From: Pelagibacterium montanilacus
GTDB lineage: Bacteria > Pseudomonadota > Alphaproteobacteria > Rhizobiales > Devosiaceae
NCBI RefSeq assembly: GCF_003992665.1
Contig: NZ_RZMX01000008.1
Coordinates: 124,001-188,000 of the forward strand
DNA length: 64,000 nucleotides
Direction of reading: 5' to 3'
Shown: positions 58,719 through 64,000 of the stretch, piece by piece
Layout: each line of letters begins with the position of its first letter
Numbering within the stretch: the stretch's first letter is position 1
Program-made: the position numbers and the translations under genes
The notes under the pieces: model-generated
Databases searched by the model: none
The model's input: the letters and a program-made list of their open reading frames with translations, nothing else
What the model was told of the DNA's origin: nothing

Positions 58719-59461
58719 GATCCCAATACTCCTCCGTCGACCGGCACGGTTACCCCCGTCACATAGTCCGAGAGCGGCGAGGCAAGGAAAAGCACGGTTC
58801 CGGCAAGCTCTTCGGGGGCGCCGGCGCGCGCCATCGGAATGCGACGGGTGATTTTGTCGACCCAGGCCGCGTCACCGAACAACGGTTCGGTCAACTCGGT
58901 TCTGAACCAGCCGGGCGCAATGGCATTCACCCGAATTCCATCGGGAGCCCACTCGGCAGCCAGCCCGCGCGTGACCTGAACGACCGCCCCCTTGCTCGCG
59001 CCATAAGCCACGATGTTGGGCATGCCCATGGTGCTGGCGAGCGACGCGATGTTGATGATCTTGCCATAGCCAGAATCCCGCATCAGCCGACCGGCAGCCT
59101 GACAGCAGGCGAACAGGCCCTTGACGTTGATCTCCTGCACGGTGTCCCAGTCGCTCATGGGGTAGGTGTAGGACGACCCCCGGATGTTGAGCCCGGCGGC
59201 GTTGACCAGAATGTCGATCGTGCCGCGATCACCGGCCACGCTCTTGAAAAGCGCATCGAGCGAGGCGACGTCCGTCACATCGCCCACGCACGGACGCGCA
59301 CCGATATCGCGCGCAGACTTTTCCACGACGTCCGCCCTGCGGCCCATGATGTGCACGTCGGCACCTGCCGCCGCAAGGATAGCGGCTGCCGCCTTGCCCA
59401 ACCCGGTCCCGCCGCCGGTTACCAGCGCCGTCTTGCCCGAAAGATCGATTGAAACGCTCAT
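58715..59461 (-). CDS. SDR-family oxidoreductase
   Basis: A 248-residue classical short-chain dehydrogenase. Cofactor motif TGGGTGLGK (about 15-23), NAAG (about 87-90), catalytic Ser in IASLAS, Tyr and Lys in YGASKGA. Typical length. Second gene of the TRAP operon; probably an alcohol or sugar-acid dehydrogenase such as gluconate 5-dehydrogenase type. Confidence 0.93.
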   Translation of the reverse strand: MSVSIDLSGKTALVTGGGTGLGKAAAAILAAAGADVHIMGRRADVVEKSARDIGARPCVGDVTDVASLDALFKSVAGDRGTIDILVNAAGLNIRGSSYTYPMSDWDTVQEINVKGLFACCQAAGRLMRDSGYGKIINIASLASTMGMPNIVAYGASKGAVVQVTRGLAAEWAPDGIRVNAIAPGWFRTELTEPLFGDAAWVDKITRRIPMARAGAPEELAGTVLFLASPLSDYVTGVTVPVDGGVLGS

Positions 59462-59467
59462 CCGCTC

Positions 59468-60520
59468 TTACCTTGTTCCGTTCTGGAGTGTCACCGAGGC
59501 ACCGTCGCTGGTGAGCACCGCGTGGGCGAGGTCCAGCGCGGCCACGCCATCGGCGATATCGGGCGAAATCGGTTCACCTGAACTCAATGCCCGTGCGAAA
59601 TTCCGCATCTCGCCAGCATAGCCCATATGAACAACCGACGCGTTCTCCTGGGAAATATTGGTCATGTTCGGCTCCCAGACCTGACGCTCGGTGTCCGGGT
59701 CGAACGGCCGCCCTTCGGCCATGGGGGCCGCTTCGCGGGAATAGGTGACCCGCGTCACGTTCTCGACCGTCACCGACTGGCCCCGATCCCCCATGATCTG
59801 GACGCGCTCATTGGGGACACCACGCGATTCGAGATTGGAAATCTCGAGAACGCCCGTAGCCCCGTTATCAAAGCCGAGGAGCACGGCGAATCCCATGCGC
59901 CCCCCATCCCGAACGAGCGGAAGAGCGGTCACCGACCGGACCGGACCTCCGAAAAAAGCGATCAGATCGAGAAAATGCACCGAATGATCCATGACGAAAG
60001 AGAACGCGTCGAGCTCCTTGGCCCAGACCGGCTTCCAGACACCGGTGCTGATGCGAGCACTCACATGCGCCACACGCCCGAATTCCGGGCGTTCCGTGAT
60101 CTCACGCGCCATGCGATAGCCTGTCGCGAAACGTTTCATGAAACCGACGGCGAGCTGCTTTCCAGCTGCCTTTGCCGCCTGTTGCATGGCACGCGCATCA
60201 GCGGCAGCCAGCGCAGGGGGTTTCTCCACGAAAACGTCGAGGCCGGCCTCGAGCAGGCCGGGCACAAGACGCGGATAGACCGTCGGGCCGATGGCCACGA
60301 CCGCCGCGTCGATATCTTCAAACTTAACCAGTTCTTCGGCTGTACTGAACCTGTGCGGTGCCCCGGTGGCGTGTTGGGTCGAAACGGCCCGGGCCTCATC
60401 GAGGTCGCAAACGGCGACCACATCGAGCGGCGCCATGCGCATCGCTGGCACCAGCGCCGCATTTGCAAACGCGCCACATCCGATCAGCGCGACGCGCGGT
60501 CTAGAGTTTGTATCAGGCAA
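59468..60520 (-). CDS. Gfo/Idh/MocA-family oxidoreductase, first gene of the TRAP operon
   Basis: A 350-residue NAD(P)-dependent dehydrogenase. Nucleotide motif GCGAFANAALVPA, VEKPPALAAADA (about 95-107) and a substrate His-containing block (VMDHSVHFLDL). Divergent from the LacI gene across a 153-base gap. With the SDR and the fusion protein it suggests a multistep oxidation of an imported sugar acid or cyclitol. Confidence 0.92.
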   Translation of the reverse strand: MPDTNSRPRVALIGCGAFANAALVPAMRMAPLDVVAVCDLDEARAVSTQHATGAPHRFSTAEELVKFEDIDAAVVAIGPTVYPRLVPGLLEAGLDVFVEKPPALAAADARAMQQAAKAAGKQLAVGFMKRFATGYRMAREITERPEFGRVAHVSARISTGVWKPVWAKELDAFSFVMDHSVHFLDLIAFFGGPVRSVTALPLVRDGGRMGFAVLLGFDNGATGVLEISNLESRGVPNERVQIMGDRGQSVTVENVTRVTYSREAAPMAEGRPFDPDTERQVWEPNMTNISQENASVVHMGYAGEMRNFARALSSGEPISPDIADGVAALDLAHAVLTSDGASVTLQNGTR

Positions 60521-60555
60521 ATTCAGCCTCCCAGCAGCGCCTCTTCGGGCGTCAA

Positions 60556-60579
60556 GAAACGTTTTCTAAAAAACGGTTC
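60556..60579. promoter_or_regulatory. candidate LacI-family operator
   Basis: A 24-base imperfect palindrome (10 of 12 positions per arm agree; arms begin GAAACGTTTT and GAACCGTTTT). It lies 36 bases upstream of the Gfo start and 95 bases upstream of the LacI start, the expected place for a shared operator. A half-site-like AAAAACGT follows at about 60625. Confidence 0.5.
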
Positions 60580-60673
60580 TGCATCCTTAAACACCGATAT
60601 CGCCGGCCCGTCAACACTTGCACCAAAAACGTATCTGGGCACATAATGCAGCATCATTCAGGGACGGGGCAGC

Positions 60674-61696
60674 GTGACGAACGACAGGCGAATAACGATA
60701 CGGGACGTCGCGGAGGCCAGTGGGCACGCGGTCTCGACTGTATCAAACGCATTGGCCGACAAGCGCCACGTCAACGAGGAAACGCGCAAGCATATCCAGG
60801 AGATCGCCAAGACGCTGGGCTATCGTCCCTCGACCATTGCGCGCGCCCTGCGCATGCAGACGAGTTCCACGATCGGGGTGCTGGTCGCCGATGTCGCCAA
60901 CCCCGCCTCCCCCGAGTTCATCCGTGGCATCGACGATGTCGCACAGCGGGAAGGGTGCAACATCCTGTTGTGCAACACCGACGGGGACGAGCGTAGGCAG
61001 ATCGGCCAGATGCAGGCTCTGCTCGATCGCAGGGTGGATGGCATGATCCTGCTTTCCCAGCACACCGAGAGCCCAGAAATCCGCAAGCTGCTTGATGCCA
61101 CCGGCAGTTTCGTGCTCGTCCAGCGCCGCAGTCACCGGTTCCGCGACGACTATGTCGGGTCCGACAACATGCAAGGCACGCGGGATTCGATGAACTATCT
61201 CGACAGTCTCGGGCACCGGCGCATCGGCTTCGTCACCGGCCCGCAGCAATCTTCGACCGCCATGGAGCGGCTCGAGGCCTATGAGCAGCTCGTCAGCGAG
61301 CTTGGGCTTGATGCCGACCCCGAACTGGTGTTCCAGGGAGATTACACGATCGATTCCGGCATCCGTGCCATGCACTATTTCGCCGGCCTGTCCGACCGTC
61401 CCACGGCGATCATCGCCAGCAACGACGTCAACGCCATCGGGCTTCAGGACGCGGCAGTGGAGTTGGGCTTGCGCATCCCCGAGGATTTCTCGCTGCTGGG
61501 CTGCGACGATATCGAAATCGCCAGCCTGCGCCGGATCGATCTCACCACCCTGCGCCTTCCCAAGCGGGAGATGGGTGCCGGCGCGGCCGAGTTGCTGATC
61601 CGCCGGATCCGCACCAAGAAGACAGGCACGCCCCGCGAGGTGATCTTTCCCACGCACCTCACGATACGCGGATCGTGCGCTGCACCGCGACGCTGA
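60674..61696 (+). CDS. LacI-family transcriptional regulator
   Basis: A 340-residue repressor: helix-turn-helix (TIRDVAEASGHAVSTVSNAL, about 8-27) with hinge to about 60, then a periplasmic-binding-protein-like ligand domain (about 64-335, including GVLVADVANPASPEF and LGCDDIEIASL). GTG start at 60674. Divergent from the TRAP operon; the palindrome at 60556-60579 is the presumed operator. Confidence 0.92.
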   Translation: MTNDRRITIRDVAEASGHAVSTVSNALADKRHVNEETRKHIQEIAKTLGYRPSTIARALRMQTSSTIGVLVADVANPASPEFIRGIDDVAQREGCNILLCNTDGDERRQIGQMQALLDRRVDGMILLSQHTESPEIRKLLDATGSFVLVQRRSHRFRDDYVGSDNMQGTRDSMNYLDSLGHRRIGFVTGPQQSSTAMERLEAYEQLVSELGLDADPELVFQGDYTIDSGIRAMHYFAGLSDRPTAIIASNDVNAIGLQDAAVELGLRIPEDFSLLGCDDIEIASLRRIDLTTLRLPKREMGAGAAELLIRRIRTKKTGTPREVIFPTHLTIRGSCAAPRR

Positions 61697-61820
61697 ACTG
61701 CCCGCGGCCCGGGCCCATCCATTTGAACCTAGGCACAACGCAAAGCGGCGCCACTCGTGGTGACGCCGCCGAACTTGCGGAATCCGGGTTGCTTGCGACA
61801 AATCAAGGTCTTAGAGGTCC

Positions 61821-61848
61821 TGATTCAATCAGAACAGGATATGCTCTA
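61821..61848 (-). repeat. dispersed repeat copy at the gabD stop codon
   Basis: Bases 61826-61848 are the exact reverse complement of 25589-25611. The TAG of the repeat is the stop codon of the aldehyde dehydrogenase gene, as it is at 25589. Without the trailing hairpin seen in the other copy. Confidence 0.65.
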
Positions 61849-63297
61849 AATCCCGCCGATGCAGACATACTTGGTCTCGAGATAGTCATCGAGGCCGTAT
61901 TTCGAGCCTTCCCGGCCCACACCCGACTGTTTGAAGCCGCCGAACGGGGCCACCTCGGTGGTCACCACGCCCTCGTTGACCCCGACGATGCCGTAGCGCA
62001 ATTCCTCCGAGACGCGGAAAGCCCGGCCCAGATCGCGGGTGTAGAAATAGCAGGCCAGCCCGTATTCGGTGTCGTTGGCAAGCGCGATCGCTTCTTCCTC
62101 GGTCTCGAACCGGAAGACCGGCGCGACCGGACCGAAGATTTCCTCGCGGGCAAACCGCATGTCCGACGACGCGTTGACGATGACGGTCGGCTCGTAAAAG
62201 AACCCGTCGCGCTGCACCCGCTTGCCGCCCTGAACGATTTTGCCGCCCTTGGAGACTGCGTCCTCGACGAACGAGCCCACGCCCTCGATCGCCTTTTCGT
62301 CGATCAGCGGCCCCTGCTCCACCCCGTCCTCGAACCCCGAGCCGAGCTTGAGCCCTGCCGCGGCGATGGCCAGTTTTTCAACGAAGGCGTCATGAATACC
62401 GGCTTGGACATAGATGCGGTTGGAACAGACGCAGGTCTGGCCAGAATTGCGGAATTTGGAGGCAATGGCTCCGGCCACCGCGCGATCGATGTCGGCGTCG
62501 TCGAACACGAGGAACGGCGCATTGCCGCCCAGCTCCATGGAGACCTTCTTGACCGTCGTGGCCGCCTGGGCAAGCAGGATGCGGCCCACCTCGGTTGAAC
62601 CGGTGAATGTGATCTTGGCGACGTCGGGATGGCTCGTAAGCTCGCCACCGATCTTGGACGCCGAACCGGTGAGGATATTCACGGTGCCGGCGGGGAAACC
62701 AGCTTCTGCGCACAGAAGGCCCCAGGCCAGCCCCGAAAACGGCGTTTGCGTCGCCGGCTTGCACACGATCGTGCAGCCCGTGGCCAGCGCCGGCCCGATC
62801 TTACGCGCCAGCATCGAGGACGGGAAGTTCCAGGGCGTGATCGCACCCACGACACCGACCGCCTCCTTGGTGACCATCAGGCGCCGGTCGGCCCAGGGCG
62901 AGGGAATGGTGTCCCCGTAGACCCTGCGCGCCTCCTCGGCGAACCAGAGGATGTACTTGGCGCTCATGGCCACTTCGCCGCGCGACTCGGTCAGCGACTT
63001 GCCCTGCTCCTTGGTGAGCAATTGAGCCAGCGGCTCCTTGTTGTCCTCGATCAAAGAGGCGAGCTTGCGCAGCATGGCCGCGCGCTCCTCGGCCGTCGTC
63101 TTGCGGTAGGTCTCGAATGCACGCGCCGCGGCCTCGATGGCCGCCCGCGTTTCGTCGGCGCCCGCCTCGGGAACCTGCCCGATAACCTCGCCGGAGGCGG
63201 GATCAAACACATCGATCATCCTGCCGCTGTCGGCCTTGCGCCAGGTACCGTCGATAAAGATTTCTTCGCGCTTGAACTGTGCCCACGACGTGCTCAT
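61846..63297 (-). CDS. gabD: NAD(P)-dependent succinate-semialdehyde dehydrogenase
   Basis: A 483-residue aldehyde dehydrogenase. Cofactor block TPWNFPSSMLARKIGPALATG (split), catalytic Glu in MELGGNAPF and Cys in SGQTCVCSNR, plus the adjacent second Cys typical of SSADH. Length is typical for GabD. The assignment to succinate semialdehyde is by family resemblance; related aldehydes are possible. Confidence 0.9.
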   Translation of the reverse strand: MSTSWAQFKREEIFIDGTWRKADSGRMIDVFDPASGEVIGQVPEAGADETRAAIEAAARAFETYRKTTAEERAAMLRKLASLIEDNKEPLAQLLTKEQGKSLTESRGEVAMSAKYILWFAEEARRVYGDTIPSPWADRRLMVTKEAVGVVGAITPWNFPSSMLARKIGPALATGCTIVCKPATQTPFSGLAWGLLCAEAGFPAGTVNILTGSASKIGGELTSHPDVAKITFTGSTEVGRILLAQAATTVKKVSMELGGNAPFLVFDDADIDRAVAGAIASKFRNSGQTCVCSNRIYVQAGIHDAFVEKLAIAAAGLKLGSGFEDGVEQGPLIDEKAIEGVGSFVEDAVSKGGKIVQGGKRVQRDGFFYEPTVIVNASSDMRFAREEIFGPVAPVFRFETEEEAIALANDTEYGLACYFYTRDLGRAFRVSEELRYGIVGVNEGVVTTEVAPFGGFKQSGVGREGSKYGLDDYLETKYVCIGGI

Positions 63298-63337
63298 GGT
63301 CTCTCCTGCCTGCACTTTTTGAGGGGATGGCGACGGC

Positions 63338-63940
63338 TTAACGGGCCATTGCTTCCACAAGTTCCTTGAAGGCGAGCATGCCCGGATCGTCCATCCCGAC
63401 CGTGGCGTCCCCGAACATCCGGGCTCTGCCCCGCTTGTTGGTTCTGTCTCGATACTGATCGAGCGCATCGCGCGCGGCGCCGATAACCACCGGACCCACA
63501 TCTCCTCCCCCATGGGAGCGCAAGGCTACGATTACTGCTTCGATGGAATCAAGCACTGTCTTGTCGCCCAGTTCGGCCTTGCCCCGTGCCATCATGGCAT
63601 CGCGAGCACCCGCCAGCAGGCCATCGAGCGAGGAAGGGTCGACCTCGGCTTGCCCCTTGAGCTCGCGGGACATGGTCAGGAGCGCAGTCGCCAGAAGCGT
63701 GCCCAGGCTTGAGCCCGTCGCCGCCGCCGCCGCCCGTGCCAACTGGCTGAGCGCAGAGCCCGCGTCCTCGACCCCTGAAAGATCGAGCGCCGCCATCCGG
63801 TCGAGAACCCGCTTGAGCATGCCGCCGGTATCACCGTCTCCGAGCTTGGCATCGGCCGCGTTAAGTTCCTGCTCGAGCCTGCCCATTTCCGTGTGCGCCC
63901 GGCCTACGGCCCCCGCGATATCGCTTACCGTCCAGCCCAT
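63338..63940 (-). CDS. dhaL: dihydroxyacetone kinase subunit DhaL
   Basis: A 200-residue DhaL-fold protein that binds ADP/ATP with Mg; the metal-binding acidic motif is LGDGDTGG (about 32-39), followed by a Gly-rich SSLGTLLATAL loop. With the upstream dhaK end (63940-64000) it forms a two-gene kinase. Whether phosphate comes from ATP or from a PTS protein (DhaM) cannot be told. Starts within TGATG shared with the dhaK stop. Confidence 0.88.
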   Translation of the reverse strand: MGWTVSDIAGAVGRAHTEMGRLEQELNAADAKLGDGDTGGMLKRVLDRMAALDLSGVEDAGSALSQLARAAAAATGSSLGTLLATALLTMSRELKGQAEVDPSSLDGLLAGARDAMMARGKAELGDKTVLDSIEAVIVALRSHGGGDVGPVVIGAARDALDQYRDRTNKRGRARMFGDATVGMDDPGMLAFKELVEAMAR

Positions 63941-64000
63941 CAGCCGACCGTCCAGAAGGGGGTTTGCGCCGGAGCGGCCAGAAGCGAAGAGAGTTCATCG
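63940..64000 (-). CDS. dhaK: dihydroxyacetone kinase subunit DhaK, C-terminal end
   Basis: Only the last 19 or so residues are present (ending LLAAPAQTPFWTVG), which resemble the DhaK C-terminus (APVKTPALxW-type). The stop TGA overlaps the dhaL ATG by one base. The rest lies beyond the window. Confidence 0.75.
   Translation of the reverse strand, partial: DELSSLLAAPAQTPFWTVG

Overview
This 64 kb GC-rich segment looks like chromosome of an alphaproteobacterium of the order Hyphomicrobiales. A Devosiaceae member such as Devosia or Pelagibacterium would fit, but genus is inference. The main evidence is a complete PhyR-NepR-EcfG general stress response (GSR) locus, a dispersed palindromic repeat starting with TAGAGCATATCC that is typical of the order, and abundant TRAP, TctABC and Gfo/Idh/MocA catabolic operons. 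I found no rRNA, tRNA, CRISPR, transposase or prophage gene.

Layout. 1-7.1 kb: 5' part of an FdhF/YdeP molybdopterin oxidoreductase, a small membrane protein, a YdcZ-type transporter pair, an NMT1-type ABC importer, and an Lrp-type regulator divergent from alanine dehydrogenase. 7.2-9.7 kb: three secreted low-complexity proteins that share a C-terminal module. 9.8-21.0 kb: a full glycogen operon read leftward (glgP, glgB, glgC, glgA, pgm, glgX). 21.2-29 kb: a GSR island with phyR, nepR, ecfG, an HWE kinase and small envelope proteins. By eye it carries seven exact EcfG-type promoters (GGAAC, 16-17 nt, CGTT). Two of them precede short C-rich hairpin/terminator units that look like GsrN-type small RNAs. 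29-38.8 kb: an ABC-F ATPase, an endonuclease/exonuclease/phosphatase protein, and a leftward nqrABCDEF-apbE-nqrM-CBS operon with a perfect FNR/FixK box in front. Its NqrB is short and lacks the covalent flavin motif.

39.2-48.8 kb: a divergent catabolic locus (two sugar-phosphate isomerase-like proteins, an enolase-superfamily protein, a DUF993 protein, a Gfo/Idh/MocA dehydrogenase, TctCBA importer, TetR regulator). Both divergent promoters carry the same palindromic site. 48.8-50.9 kb: a thioredoxin-fold protein and an FeS photolyase. 51-61.7 kb: a nine-gene leftward TRAP catabolic operon controlled by a divergent LacI regulator. It has two DctP binding proteins for one DctQM membrane pair and a rare dehydrogenase-aldo/keto reductase fusion. 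61.8-64 kb: succinate-semialdehyde dehydrogenase, DhaL and the 3' end of dhaK.

How the parts fit. The island between 21 and 29 kb is probably one stress regulon. PhyR, phosphorylated by an HWE kinase, releases EcfG from NepR, and EcfG then transcribes nepR-ecfG itself, membrane-associated small proteins (DUF1328, DUF883), a PRC-barrel secreted protein and the putative sRNAs. The Nqr operon appears tied to oxygen supply. The two large catabolic operons are sugar/acid import-and-oxidise modules under local repressors. All promoter, operator and sRNA calls are by eye and unproven.
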